Positions 8,200 through 17,659 are shown, counted from the stretch's first letter. The stretch is DNA of 40,735 nucleotides from an uncultured Flavobacteriales bacterium (GCA_950073045.1 CATMQD010000006.1:1-40735), one strand, 5' to 3'. Translations and numbers: made by a program. Notes: a model not told the origin generated them from the letters alone.

Positions 8200-9009
8200 T
8201 TAAGACTCCGGAATTTCGGGAGTTTTAGGGGTTAATAAATATTGGGGTTTAATAAACTCTGATAAATACTTATCGGGAATATCTACAAAAAAGTGACCCG
8301 TGGCATAGGGCGCAATATCATAGGCATTGTAATGAAAGTGTAAACCTAGGCTATCCATGGTAAAGTTCTCGGGAAAGCGGAATTGATTATCATCAAACCA
8401 AAAACCGGCATCATTTAAAGGTGCAAGCTCCGATATTTGATTTTCATTGCGAAAAAGTTGTTCACCCAAATCAAGGAGGTCACTCATTTTTCCTGGAATC
8501 ACAAGACTGTCTAAAGGCAAGTCGCGACCATCTTTAAGACGAATAAATTGCGACTGACTAAAACGGTTGGGATGTGCGCCACCAGTGTAGGCGCCGTGGG
8601 TACTTTCATAAGAAAAAACGCCGTTTCCATTATGCACTACTCGTAGGCTTTGAGAAAGATCCCAGGGGGAATAGGGCGGATAATCGCTTTTTAATAATCG
8701 TTGATATTCGGCGCTGATGGAGTCGAATAAAGCTTGATAGCTGTGTACCTCCGCAGCAAAATTGATATTGGCGGTAAGTAGGTGTTTTTGTATGCTATCT
8801 TCAATGGCTCCTAAGAGACTATCCTTTTCTCCTTTCAGCCGAATATTCTCGATGAAAAACTCGAAGTAAACCTCACCGCTATCTAGCTTCGCTTGCTTCT
8901 GGATGGTATCAATTTTATAATCTAGAGATTGGGGCGAAGGCACTTCTTTAACCGGCGGATCGCAGGAAAAAAGTAGGATAGAAAGAAGAAAGAGGGGCAG
9001 GTATCGCAT
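8200..9009 (-). CDS. RsiV-like (DUF3298/DUF4163) lipoprotein
   Basis: A 269-residue lipoprotein: MRYLPLFLLSILLFSC has lipobox LFSC (Cys16). The mature protein matches the two-part DUF4163 plus DUF3298 fold known from RsiV and PdaC. The N-terminal half has paired strands around YEFF/ENIRLKGE. The DUF3298 part has GVFSYESTHGAYTGGAHPN, DLPLDSLV, and the terminal GLHFHYNAYDIAPYATG followed by FVDIPDKYLSEFI. RsiV binds lysozyme and holds sigma-V in Bacillus, but this protein has no cytoplasmic anti-sigma segment, so only the extracytoplasmic fold is shared. Likely location is the periplasmic or outer face of a membrane. It is the first gene of a two-gene unit with the thioredoxin protein. Confidence 0.8.
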   Translation of the reverse strand: MRYLPLFLLSILLFSCDPPVKEVPSPQSLDYKIDTIQKQAKLDSGEVYFEFFIENIRLKGEKDSLLGAIEDSIQKHLLTANINFAAEVHSYQALFDSISAEYQRLLKSDYPPYSPWDLSQSLRVVHNGNGVFSYESTHGAYTGGAHPNRFSQSQFIRLKDGRDLPLDSLVIPGKMSDLLDLGEQLFRNENQISELAPLNDAGFWFDDNQFRFPENFTMDSLGLHFHYNAYDIAPYATGHFFVDIPDKYLSEFIKPQYLLTPKTPEIPES

Positions 9010-9039
9010 CTTAAAATTCTAAGGCTCTTGGATAAAGTT

Positions 9040-9047
9040 TATTTTTG
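9040..9047 (+). promoter_or_regulatory. Candidate -7 promoter box for the MBL hydrolase gene
   Basis: TATTTTTG fits the Bacteroidota TAnnTTTG box and ends 21 bases before the ATG at 9069. No good -33 TTTG at the usual spacing was found, so this is tentative. Confidence 0.35.
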
Positions 9048-9068
9048 GCCGAAACCGTAAACTAAGCT

Positions 9069-9923
9069 ATGAAATTATATTCGGTAAATCTCGGAACTTT
9101 TAAGCTCGATGGCGGAGCCATGTTTGGTGTAGTGCCAAAATCTATTTGGCAGCGCAGTGTTCCATCAGATGAAAATAATCTTTGCAATTGGGCTTTACGC
9201 CTTCTCCTAATTGAAGATGGTAAGCGATTAATTCTGGTTGATACCGGAATGGGTCATAAGCAAAGCGAGAAATTTTTTGGTTACTATTTCCGCGGTGGCG
9301 CACATGATATGGATGCGGCATTAGCAGAACATGGTTTCCATCGGGATGATGTTACAGATGTGTTTTTAACGCATATGCATTTCGACCATGTAGGTGGAGC
9401 AGTAATGTATGAAGGCGACAAATTAGTGCCAGCCTTTAAAAACGCTACCTATTGGTCCAATAAATACCATTGGGACTGGGCAGCAAATCCAAATCCTCGC
9501 GAGAAGGCTTCTTTCTTAAAGGAAAACTTTGAGCCTTTGTTAGCAGCCGATCAAGTAAAGATGATTGATGTGCCCCGCGAAAATGGCTGGTACGATACCG
9601 AGCTACCCTTTAAAGTGGTGGTGGTAAACGGTCATACCGAGGCCCAAATGCTTCCTTATCTCGAAATTGGTGATCAGAAGATTTTGTACAGCGCGGATCT
9701 TATTCCCAGCATCGGACATATTCCTTTGCCTTATGTAATGGGTTACGATGTTCGACCGCTTGATACTATGGCAGAGAAGGCTCCGATTCTACAGAAGTGT
9801 GTAGAGAATGACATCAAACTCTTTTTTGAGCATGATGCCGTAAATCAAATGGCAATGCTAAAAATGACGGAAAAGGGCGTGCGCTTAGAACAAACTGCCC
9901 GTCTACAGGATTTTAGTCTTTAA
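9069..9923 (+). CDS. MBL-fold metallo-hydrolase
   Basis: A 284-residue protein with no signal peptide. The metallo-beta-lactamase signature is THMHFDHVGG (His102, His104, Asp106, His107), giving the dinuclear metal site. It is followed by a third His in NGHTEAQ, an Asp in YSADLIP and a final His in FEHDA, so all metal ligands of the fold appear present. Overall layout (VDTGMG near residue 58, YWSN, VMGYDVRP) is like the lactonase/hydrolase branch rather than RNase Z or glyoxalase II. The substrate is not deducible. It is divergent from the DUF3298 gene across 59 bp and followed after 71 bp by the M1 peptidase gene. Confidence 0.88.
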   Translation: MKLYSVNLGTFKLDGGAMFGVVPKSIWQRSVPSDENNLCNWALRLLLIEDGKRLILVDTGMGHKQSEKFFGYYFRGGAHDMDAALAEHGFHRDDVTDVFLTHMHFDHVGGAVMYEGDKLVPAFKNATYWSNKYHWDWAANPNPREKASFLKENFEPLLAADQVKMIDVPRENGWYDTELPFKVVVVNGHTEAQMLPYLEIGDQKILYSADLIPSIGHIPLPYVMGYDVRPLDTMAEKAPILQKCVENDIKLFFEHDAVNQMAMLKMTEKGVRLEQTARLQDFSL

Positions 9924-9994
9924 TATTTTGCAGATGCCACTTTTAAAGGGCTTTTGATGATTTCCCTTGATTGGAGAATTAAAAATAAACCTCA

Positions 9995-11854
9995 ATGAAA
10001 TTTAAATTTTACTCGCTTTTAATAGCCTTACCTTTTTCTGCTTTTGCACAGGTTCCACAAGGCTATTGGCAACAAGAAGTTGATTACACCATCAATATTA
10101 GCCTGGATACCGACGATCATCAGTTTAGCGGTACCGAGCAATTGAACTATATCAACCATTCTCCGGATACTTTAACCGAAGCATTTTTCCATCTCTATTT
10201 TAACGCCTTTCAGCCGGGAAGCATGATGGATATTCGCTCGCTAAACATTCCCGATCCAGATAAAAGGGTGGGAGATCGCATAAGCAAGCTAGACCCTGAT
10301 GAAATTGGAATTCAAAAAGTTACAAGCTTAAAGCTGAATGGAAAGGCCACCTTATTAGAGGAACATGGAACGGTATTAAAAGTCTTATTTCAAGATCCTA
10401 TCCTACCTGGCGATACCGCCCATTTTGATATGGAGTTCGCAGGACAAGTGCCGGTGCAGATCCGCCGTAGTGGTCGCGATAATGAGGAAGGAGTAGACTA
10501 TACCATGACCCAATGGTATCCTAAAATGGCCGCTTATGATGAAATGGGTTGGCATCCTTACCCTTATGTGGGTCGCGAATTTTATGCTCCCTTTGGAAAG
10601 TTTGAAGTAAATATCGATTTACCGGCTGATTATAAAGTAGCGGCTACTGGCACTTTAGAGGATTATGAAGGCCATTGGACAAAGAGTGATCAAGAAAGTG
10701 AGGAAGCGCTAGACCTGCAGTTTGAAGAATTAGTGGAGATAGATGCCGACCGTCGCCAGTGGAGTTTTAGTGCTGAAAACGTACATGATTTTGCTTGGGG
10801 CGCAGATCCAGATTATATCCACACCAAAACCCCATTTGATGAGGAATTGGATCTTCATTTCTTTTACCTCCCTAAATATGACGAAAACTGGGAGCGTTTG
10901 CCCAAATATGCTTTGCAGTTTTTTCGTGAAATGAAGAATCGTTTTGGAACCTATCCCTATCCACAGTTTAGTGTAATACAAGGTGGTGATGGAGGCATGG
11001 AGTACCCTATGTGCACCATGTTAAAAGGCACCGGAAACATCAATGGTTTAATTGGTGTAACTGTGCATGAAGGAGCACACAATTGGTATTATGGAATTTT
11101 GGGTAGTAATGAAGCCCGTTACCCTTGGATGGATGAAGGCTTTACTTCCTTTGCGGAAGAAGAAGTGATTAATGCAATTCGTCGAGATCCTGTAGAAAAC
11201 CCACATGCTCGTGCCTACTCTAATCATGCCTTTTTGGTTTCCAAACCAGAAGAGAATGAGCCCCTAAGTACCATGGCCGATCGCTATGAGCGCAACCGTA
11301 CTTACGGAATAAACGCCTACTCCCGTGGGGAAATCTTTTTAGCCCAACTGCGATACATTATTGGCGAAGAAGCCTTTAATCGCGGCATGATCCGCTTTTT
11401 CGAAACTTGGAAGTTTAAGCATCCTGAGCCTTGGGACCTCGTGCGTATTATGGAGCGTGAAAGCGGTTTACAATTGGATTGGTATTATCACCAATGGGTA
11501 GAAACCACTAAGGAAATTGATTATGGAATTAGTAGAGTGGAAGCCGGCAAGGGGAGCACCGATTTTCATTTAGAGCGCTTGGGTACCATGTCTATGCCTT
11601 TAAAAATCCGTCTTTACTTACGTGATGGCTCTACCTTTAATTACTACATTCCTACTGTAGAGCAGTTTGGTGCTTATCCAGAAGACGATTATCAATACCA
11701 AAAGCCTTGGGCTTGGACCCATCCCGATTATGTGCTTAATCTGCCTATTGAGCTAGATGATATTGAAAAAGTAGTGATTGACGAAGCTGGTTTTATGGCC
11801 GATATAAATCGCAGTAATAATCAATATCCTAAAGAAGAGGGTAAGGAGAATTAA
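9995..11854 (+). CDS. Secreted M1 family zinc metallopeptidase (aminopeptidase-like)
   Basis: A 619-residue exported peptidase. MKFKFYSLLIALPFSAFAQ is a signal peptide. An N-terminal saddle beta domain (about 25-210) precedes the gluzincin core. The zinc motif HEGAH is at 358-362 and the third zinc ligand, Glu381 in WMDEGF, lies at the classic 18-residue spacing. The exopeptidase motif GxMEN appears as GGMEYPM, so the usual Asn is replaced by Tyr; that is seen in some bacterial M1 members and may affect substrate choice. It probably releases N-terminal residues from peptides in the periplasm or outside the cell. Its TAA overlaps the TAA of the convergent LysE gene within the bases TTAA. Confidence 0.92.
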   Translation: MKFKFYSLLIALPFSAFAQVPQGYWQQEVDYTINISLDTDDHQFSGTEQLNYINHSPDTLTEAFFHLYFNAFQPGSMMDIRSLNIPDPDKRVGDRISKLDPDEIGIQKVTSLKLNGKATLLEEHGTVLKVLFQDPILPGDTAHFDMEFAGQVPVQIRRSGRDNEEGVDYTMTQWYPKMAAYDEMGWHPYPYVGREFYAPFGKFEVNIDLPADYKVAATGTLEDYEGHWTKSDQESEEALDLQFEELVEIDADRRQWSFSAENVHDFAWGADPDYIHTKTPFDEELDLHFFYLPKYDENWERLPKYALQFFREMKNRFGTYPYPQFSVIQGGDGGMEYPMCTMLKGTGNINGLIGVTVHEGAHNWYYGILGSNEARYPWMDEGFTSFAEEEVINAIRRDPVENPHARAYSNHAFLVSKPEENEPLSTMADRYERNRTYGINAYSRGEIFLAQLRYIIGEEAFNRGMIRFFETWKFKHPEPWDLVRIMERESGLQLDWYYHQWVETTKEIDYGISRVEAGKGSTDFHLERLGTMSMPLKIRLYLRDGSTFNYYIPTVEQFGAYPEDDYQYQKPWAWTHPDYVLNLPIELDDIEKVVIDEAGFMADINRSNNQYPKEEGKEN

Positions 11855-12462
11855 GACCATAAAGCCCTAAGGGCGATAAAGAGACCAAAAGCTATGAGGA
11901 TGATTGAAATAATTTTTTCGATCATCCTCATTCCTTTTCCGGCCAACTTCTGCTTAAAGCGATTAGCGAAGTAAATTTTTAAGAGATCAATTCCCAAATA
12001 AACCCCAATGGTGGCGATGTAGAAGATGACCATTCTTTGCGGCTCATTATCCAGTAAGTTACCAATGGTTACGGTAGTAGCTAACCAAAAAAGGAAAACC
12101 CCAATATTTAGAAAGTTGAGTAAGAACCCTTTAACAATCAAAAAGCCCTTGCTATCAAGTTTAAGGTTTCCGGTAAACTGACTTTGCACTTTTGATTTAC
12201 GGAGGTAATAATAACCAAAGCCCATTACAGCCAAGCCAGAAAATAAACCCAGCCAAACATTGTGCTGCATTTTTTCAAGTAGTGGCCGACTTCCGAAATA
12301 GGCAAGGAGGATAAAAAAAACATCTGCCAGCACTGCACCGATATCCAAGCTAAGGGCAGCGCCTTTACCTTTGGTAATGCTGGTTTCAATAATAACGAAG
12401 AAGATAGGCCCTGCAGCAAAACTTAAGCTTAGGCCTAAAGGCAGGGCATACAGGAATTCCAA
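11851..12462 (-). CDS. LysE-family amino acid/metabolite exporter
   Basis: A 203-residue inner-membrane protein with about six hydrophobic segments. The family signature near the N-terminus is present: LPLGLSLSFAAGPIFFVIIE, followed by TSITKGKGAALSLDIGAVLADVFF. Length is typical for LysE/RhtB transporters. It probably exports an amino acid or related small molecule; the substrate cannot be assigned. It follows the coiled-coil membrane protein by 10 bp and is the last gene of the rnr run. Its stop codon overlaps that of the convergent M1 peptidase gene, leaving no room for a terminator between them. Confidence 0.88.
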   Translation of the reverse strand: MEFLYALPLGLSLSFAAGPIFFVIIETSITKGKGAALSLDIGAVLADVFFILLAYFGSRPLLEKMQHNVWLGLFSGLAVMGFGYYYLRKSKVQSQFTGNLKLDSKGFLIVKGFLLNFLNIGVFLFWLATTVTIGNLLDNEPQRMVIFYIATIGVYLGIDLLKIYFANRFKQKLAGKGMRMIEKIISIILIAFGLFIALRALWS

Positions 12463-12472
12463 GTTTCAGCTT

Positions 12473-12868
12473 TTAAGACTCTGCTTCTTTTTGCGATTTT
12501 AGAGCGTCGAAATCCTTTTGCAGGTTTTGCAAATCAGATTCTAGTTTAGCGGCTTCATCAGCTTTAGCTTTAAGCTCCTCATTTTTATTACGAAGGTCTT
12601 GCTCTAGTTTAGCGATGTCAGCACGGCGCTCTTCCAGCTCTGTTTTAAGACCATTAATATGTCCATTAAGATCTTTAATTTCCTTTTGTAAACCAGAAGT
12701 GGTAATGGTGTTATAAGCGATATAACATAGGAAACCAACGGCAAACACAATATTGGTATATAGGGGTTTGCTGGGATTGTCTCCCATTACAAAATACATG
12801 ATTAAAGCAGCGGCAACGACCAAAGTTCCTACAATAAGAACTAGTGTTTCCATTTTCTTTCTATCCAT
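12473..12868 (-). CDS. Two-TM membrane protein with C-terminal coiled coil
   Basis: A 131-residue protein of unknown function. Two transmembrane helices (about 7-28 and 38-54) are followed by a long, highly charged coiled coil (about 58-128) with heptad-like runs such as LKTELEERRADIAKLEQDL. Both ends of the helical pair probably face the cytoplasm, placing the coiled coil there. A GAGGGA sequence just before the ATG at 12868 is an unusually good Shine-Dalgarno for this genome and supports that start; METLV at 12853 is the alternative. It lies 43 bp downstream of RNase R and 10 bp upstream of the LysE gene. Confidence 0.8.
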   Translation of the reverse strand: MDRKKMETLVLIVGTLVVAAALIMYFVMGDNPSKPLYTNIVFAVGFLCYIAYNTITTSGLQKEIKDLNGHINGLKTELEERRADIAKLEQDLRNKNEELKAKADEAAKLESDLQNLQKDFDALKSQKEAES

Positions 12869-12911
12869 TCCCTCGTAATTAGCTTGGTTGAGTTTTTAAA
12901 AGTACATTTTT

Positions 12912-15044
12912 TTAAACGGGTACAAAGTCTAGTTGCTTCTTCTCTAGGTCGGCGTTTTTAACTTGAATGGCAATCTCGTCTCCTAGTTGAAAGACCTTGC
13001 CATAGCGCTCTCCCACGATACAGAAATTGGACTCATCAAAACTGTAGTAGTCGTCTTTAAAGTCACGAATTCGAATCATGCCTTCACAATGATTATCGCG
13101 TAATTCTACAAACACCCCCCATTCGGTAACTCCAGAAATGGTGCCCATAAAGGTCTCGCCAACCTTATCCTCCATAAATTTCACTTGCATGTATTTCACC
13201 GATTCGCGTTCGGCTTCGGTAGCTACTCTTTCACGGTCAGAGCTATGCACACAAAGATCCTCATAATGATCGCGACCAGGAGATTTACCACCATCAAGAT
13301 AGTGCTGTAAAAGTCGATGTACCATTACATCCGGATAGCGTCGGATAGGTGATGTAAAATGCGTGTAATAGGCGAAACTTAAGCCGTAGTGACCAATATT
13401 ATCGGTGCTGTACACCGCTTTAGCCATGGAGCGAATCGCTAATTTGGAGATCATATTATCCTCTGGCTTGCCCTTCACTTGCTTTAACATGGTGTTTAAG
13501 CTTTTACTGATGGCACGAGAACTATTATAGCTAACCTCGTATCCAAATTGCTTCACGAAAGTGCCAAGGTCCCGCAATTTATCAGGATCTGGATCATCGT
13601 GAATGCGATAAACAAAGGTATTGCCGCTCGGTTGATTTCCCTTTTTACCGATGAACTCAGCTACTGAGCGATTGGCCAATAGCATGAACTCCTCAATCAG
13701 ATGATTGGCTTCCTTAGACTCTTTAAAATAAACCCCGGTGGGATGGTTATTTTCATCGAGGTGGAATTTTACTTCCGCACGATCGAAGGCTAGCGCGCCG
13801 TCTTGCATGCGGTCGGCGCGCATTTTTAGCGCAAGATCATTCAGGATGTTTATTTCTTCGCTTAATGGACCTTCTTTACTTTCAATTACAGCCTGGGCAT
13901 CCTCATAGGCAAAGCGGTGGTCGCTATAAATCACCGTTCTTCCAAACCACCGATTATGCACTTTCGCTTGATGGTCTATTTCGAAGACCGCCGAAAAACA
14001 GAGTTTCTCCTCATTGGGACGTAAGGAACAAACGCCATTGGATAGCTTTTCGGGCAACATTGGAACAACACGATCTACTAAATAAATAGAGGTTGCTCTT
14101 TCAACGGCTTCCTTATCGAGGACGGAGTTTTCTTCGATGTAGTGACTAACATCGGCAATGTGCACCCCGATTTCGTAATTCCCGTTTTCTAGCTTCTGGA
14201 AAGAGATGGCATCATCAAAATCTTTTGCATCTGCAGGGTCTATAGTAAAGGTTAGAACTTCCCTAAAGTCGCGGCGTTTTGCAATTTCCTTTTCGGTGAT
14301 TTGATCAGGAATACGTTCTGCTTCTAGCTCTATTTCCTTTGGGAAGTCTCGGGGTAAGCCGTATTCTGCGAGAATAGAATGTATTTCTACCTCATGGTCA
14401 CCGGGATTTCCTAAAACTTCGGTTACTGTGCCGAATGGAGAGGAGGCTTTTGGTGGCCAGTCGGTAATTTTAACAACTGCTTTTTGGCCGTGTTTGGCCC
14501 CATTAAGGTTTTCCTTCGGGATGTATATATCCACAAGCATCTTACGACTATCAGGAACTAAGAAGCCGTAGTTTTTAGAAAGTTCTATGGTACCTACAAA
14601 CTCCGTTCGGGCTCTTTCTAGGATTTCTACAATCTCACCTTCTGGCTTTTTATTCTTTCGTTGGGCATACATCAACACTTTAACAATGTCGCCTTGCAGG
14701 GCCGTCATCGTATTCTTAGGAGTAATGTATACGTCTTGCTCTAGCTCGTCGCTAATTACATAAGCGGATCCTTTGGTGGTTAAATCCACCTTGCCGGTGA
14801 TATAGTGGTCGGTGTGTTTGTAACGGAATTTACCGCGAGCGGGCTCTTCCACAAGGTCCTGCTTTCGCAGAGAGGCCAAAGCTTGTAAAACCATATCTCT
14901 TTCATAATGGTCTTGGATGCCAAGCTTGGCAGAAATTTGTTTGTAGTTAAATTGTTTGAGACGATCTTCTCTCAAAACGCCAAGAATCGCCTTTTCGATC
15001 TTGGCTAAGCGCTTCAGGCGCTTTTGCGATTTTTTAGGTTTCAT
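12912..15044 (-). CDS. rnr: Ribonuclease R (RNB family 3'-5' exoribonuclease)
   Basis: A 710-residue cytoplasmic exoribonuclease that degrades structured RNA from the 3' end. Domain order is standard: a winged-helix N-terminal region (about 15-80), OB/cold-shock domains (about 85-220), the RNB catalytic domain with TIDPADAKDFDDAISF (acidic metal ligands), GVHIADVSHYI and FTSPIRRYPDVMVHRLLQ, and a C-terminal S1 domain (VGETFMGTISGVTEWGVFVEL). Length matches bacterial RNase R and catalytic positions are intact. The basic N-terminus (MKPKKSQKRLKRLAK) is usual. It heads a minus-strand run with the coiled-coil protein and the LysE exporter. Confidence 0.97.
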   Translation of the reverse strand: MKPKKSQKRLKRLAKIEKAILGVLREDRLKQFNYKQISAKLGIQDHYERDMVLQALASLRKQDLVEEPARGKFRYKHTDHYITGKVDLTTKGSAYVISDELEQDVYITPKNTMTALQGDIVKVLMYAQRKNKKPEGEIVEILERARTEFVGTIELSKNYGFLVPDSRKMLVDIYIPKENLNGAKHGQKAVVKITDWPPKASSPFGTVTEVLGNPGDHEVEIHSILAEYGLPRDFPKEIELEAERIPDQITEKEIAKRRDFREVLTFTIDPADAKDFDDAISFQKLENGNYEIGVHIADVSHYIEENSVLDKEAVERATSIYLVDRVVPMLPEKLSNGVCSLRPNEEKLCFSAVFEIDHQAKVHNRWFGRTVIYSDHRFAYEDAQAVIESKEGPLSEEINILNDLALKMRADRMQDGALAFDRAEVKFHLDENNHPTGVYFKESKEANHLIEEFMLLANRSVAEFIGKKGNQPSGNTFVYRIHDDPDPDKLRDLGTFVKQFGYEVSYNSSRAISKSLNTMLKQVKGKPEDNMISKLAIRSMAKAVYSTDNIGHYGLSFAYYTHFTSPIRRYPDVMVHRLLQHYLDGGKSPGRDHYEDLCVHSSDRERVATEAERESVKYMQVKFMEDKVGETFMGTISGVTEWGVFVELRDNHCEGMIRIRDFKDDYYSFDESNFCIVGERYGKVFQLGDEIAIQVKNADLEKKQLDFVPV

Positions 15045-15050
15045 GTTTTA

Positions 15051-15058
15051 CAAATTTA
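15051..15058 (-). promoter_or_regulatory. Candidate -7 promoter box for rnr
   Basis: On the minus strand TAAATTTG (15058 to 15051) matches TAnnTTTG and lies 6 bases before the ATG at 15044, which would make the transcript almost leaderless. No matching -33 element was found, so support is weak. Confidence 0.3.
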
Positions 15059-15269
15059 CGTTAGAGTTTTCGGGAATAGATTACCTGAGCATGAAATTGC
15101 TGAGGTAGATCCACTTTAGAGCATCTTGACAGAGCTAAAAACCTAGACCAATGAGTTTACGCTGTCCCAACACAGAATAAGGAGTGGTAGTGTTTTACTC
15201 ATCCAAAGCGGACTTCGCTTGTATTACTATTACTATCCACCTAGATTAGCTCAATCATAAATCCTGAAA
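15059..15269. other. Intergenic region between rnr and T9SS protein gene
   Basis: The divergent gap between rnr and the 15270 gene. It should hold the promoter of the plus-strand gene, but I found no clear TAnnTTTG box, RNA gene or long inverted repeat in it. Confidence 0.5.
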
Positions 15270-17582
15270 ATGAAAAAATTAATTCTTCTTTGCTTATTAT
15301 GTTGTGGCTTTTTCGCTCACAGCCAAGTTTTTGCACCTGTTGGCCAAGGTTTACCTCAAAAACCTTCGATGAGTGCAAGTGACAATTCGAGTGTTTATTA
15401 CGGCTATACATTCGGTAACCCCGGACAAACCCATGTTCATAAATGGAATGGCTTTTCTTGGTCGGCCTTGCCCTTATTTAATGGTTATAGTTCCGATTTG
15501 TTTGTCTTTCAAGGCGATATATACTTAGTAGCTATTAACTATTCACTTCCTTATGGCAGCAGCATTTATAAAATGGAAAATGGTAGCTGGCAGCAGAAGG
15601 GACAAACCTTTCAAGGTTATGTTACTGATATTGAGCAAATGAACAATCAAGTAATTCTAGCAGGGGCGATTAACGATGCCTCACTTGGGGCAGTAGGTTT
15701 AGTTAGCTTCGATGGTTCTTCGGTTAGCGCTATTTATCCCGCCAAACAAACAGATTCTATCCAAGGAATAGCCTATATCCAAAATCAACTTTGGGCAGTG
15801 GGAAGCTTCGGCTCACAGGCGGGTACCGACACTAGTTCGGTTATGAAATACAATGTTCAGAATTCGGAGTGGGAATATCCCGCCACTAAAAAATCAGGTC
15901 TCAACTACAGTTACTTTTTAAAAGAAATTTTCGAGTTAAACGGTAAGGTGTATACCCTTAGACAGTATAACTCGGGTATATATGAGGTACGCAACGATTC
16001 ATTAATCTTATTACCTAATATCAACTTGCCTTATTATACCGCTGATGTTGTCGTTCACAATAACATCGCCTATATAGGAGGATCCGCTTTTTCGAGCTTC
16101 GATGGCACAGGTGCCAGCCAAATTACTCCCTGGCCAGCTAATTCTTATCTCCTAAACCTAGTAGGAAACGACATTTATGTGAGCACCCATAGTGCTCAAT
16201 TTGCAGGTATAAACCTTAACTATGTCTTCAAACTTGGTTTAAATAATTTGGCTTTGGTTCAAGGAACCATTTACGATGATAAAAATGCAAACTGCAGCTA
16301 CGATGCCGGAGAGCCTAGTGGGGTTTCAGCCGGTTATACTTATAGCTTAGGAGGCAACACTATTTTCATAGGTGCCACCGGCTCTTATAGTTTGCTCTTG
16401 CCAACAGGCACTTATGCTATAAATAACCTGCATACTATTGATCCGATTGATCAATACCTGCAGCATCGCAGCTCGTGCAGCGGACAAAGTTCCATCACCG
16501 TTCAAGGCGGGCAGAATTATATTCATGATATACCATTTGAACACGATGGTACTATGGATCGAGCAATCGAATTAAGCAGCTTCTCTTCCGGAAGATTAAG
16601 ACAAGGTTTTGACGAAAATCTATTGTTGGAAGTTTATAATCCAGGTGGCGACTTTTCAGGAATTGTAGACATTGAAATTGATTTAGCCCCCAATTTAACC
16701 TACGTAGGTACCAGCCCTTATTTCACCGGACAAAGCAATGGCACTTTGAGCTTTCAGGTAAATGGTATTAATGAAAGAGAGCGATTCAGTATTCCTGTAC
16801 TTATAAATGTTGGGCTCGGAACCACCATCAATGATACCCTTTGCATCAATAGTCGTATTGTGGCTAACAGCAATGATGCGAACCCTATGAATGATACAAG
16901 TAATATCTGTTTAAGGGTATCTGCCGCCCATGACCCGAACGATAAAAGAGCCAATGTAGAAGCCAGTTTACCAGGTTTATCAGAGCTCGACTATCATATT
17001 CGTTTCCAAAATACCGGAACCGATACGGCTTATAAAGTGGTGGTGGTTGATACTTTAGAAAGTTATTTTGACCCATCAAGCATTGCCCTAGGCTCTTGTA
17101 GTCATCCTTATACTTTTAGAGTGGAAGGTGAAAATATCTTAGTCTGGACCTTCGATAATATTCGCTTACCCGATAGCACCACTAACAATCTTGCAAGTCA
17201 GGGCTTTATTAAATTCACCATTGATGTTGACGCCAGTTTACCCATAGGCTCGGTAATTGATAACGATGCTGAAATTTACTTCGATTATCAGCCTCCAGTG
17301 CATACCAATCACGCTCAAACCTTTATTGTTGACGAGCTTTCGATTGCGGAGAACAGAGAAGCTCCCGACTTTAGGCTTTATCCAAATCCATTTAGGAACC
17401 AGCTCATTGTAGAAACCAAAGCAGCAAATGAGACCTTGGTGCTTTATAATTTACAGGGTGAGAAATTAAGAGAATTTAAATTTGAGAAAGCGGCCAAGTA
17501 CGAGCTTAAGCTTCAGGAGCTAGAAGCTGGAGTCTATTTAATGAAAGGTAGCAATAGCAGTTACAAGATAATCAAGCAATAA
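15270..17582 (+). CDS. Secreted T9SS cargo protein with propeller-like N-terminus and type A sorting domain
   Basis: A 770-residue surface or secreted protein. Signal peptide: MKKLILLCLLCCGFFAHSQ. Residues about 20-325 carry repeated short strand motifs (VHKWNGFSWSALPLFNG, IYKMENGSWQQKGQTF, LVSFDGSSV) typical of a kelch/galactose-oxidase-like propeller. Residue 329 on begins an SdrD-like segment (GTIYDDKNANCSYDAGEPS). About 552-685 is a DUF11/DUF7619-type beta domain opening AHDPNDKRA and containing YHIRFQNTGTDTAYKVVVVD. The last about 73 residues are a T9SS type A sorting domain (FRLYPNPFRNQL, LYNLQGEKL, LEAGVYLMK). It is therefore expected to cross the outer membrane through the T9SS. The ligand is unknown. 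Confidence 0.9.
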   Translation: MKKLILLCLLCCGFFAHSQVFAPVGQGLPQKPSMSASDNSSVYYGYTFGNPGQTHVHKWNGFSWSALPLFNGYSSDLFVFQGDIYLVAINYSLPYGSSIYKMENGSWQQKGQTFQGYVTDIEQMNNQVILAGAINDASLGAVGLVSFDGSSVSAIYPAKQTDSIQGIAYIQNQLWAVGSFGSQAGTDTSSVMKYNVQNSEWEYPATKKSGLNYSYFLKEIFELNGKVYTLRQYNSGIYEVRNDSLILLPNINLPYYTADVVVHNNIAYIGGSAFSSFDGTGASQITPWPANSYLLNLVGNDIYVSTHSAQFAGINLNYVFKLGLNNLALVQGTIYDDKNANCSYDAGEPSGVSAGYTYSLGGNTIFIGATGSYSLLLPTGTYAINNLHTIDPIDQYLQHRSSCSGQSSITVQGGQNYIHDIPFEHDGTMDRAIELSSFSSGRLRQGFDENLLLEVYNPGGDFSGIVDIEIDLAPNLTYVGTSPYFTGQSNGTLSFQVNGINERERFSIPVLINVGLGTTINDTLCINSRIVANSNDANPMNDTSNICLRVSAAHDPNDKRANVEASLPGLSELDYHIRFQNTGTDTAYKVVVVDTLESYFDPSSIALGSCSHPYTFRVEGENILVWTFDNIRLPDSTTNNLASQGFIKFTIDVDASLPIGSVIDNDAEIYFDYQPPVHTNHAQTFIVDELSIAENREAPDFRLYPNPFRNQLIVETKAANETLVLYNLQGEKLREFKFEKAAKYELKLQELEAGVYLMKGSNSSYKIIKQ

Positions 17583-17603
17583 GCCTAACATTTTTGAAAA
17601 TTA

Positions 17604-17639
17604 AAAAGCCGCCATCTTCATTTGAAAATGGCGGCTTTT
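17604..17639. terminator. Bidirectional intrinsic terminator
   Basis: Perfect 12-bp arms AAAAGCCGCCAT (17604-17615) and ATGGCGGCTTTT (17628-17639) with a 12-base loop, A-rich on the left and T-rich on the right. It sits between two convergent stop codons and should serve both strands. Confidence 0.9.
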
Positions 17640-17659
17640 ATCGTTTTATGCTTTTTCCT

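Noticed and set aside
8200-9009. Anti-sigma-V function for the RsiV-like lipoprotein
   Set aside because: It is a lipoprotein without a cytoplasmic sigma-binding segment and has no sigma gene beside it.
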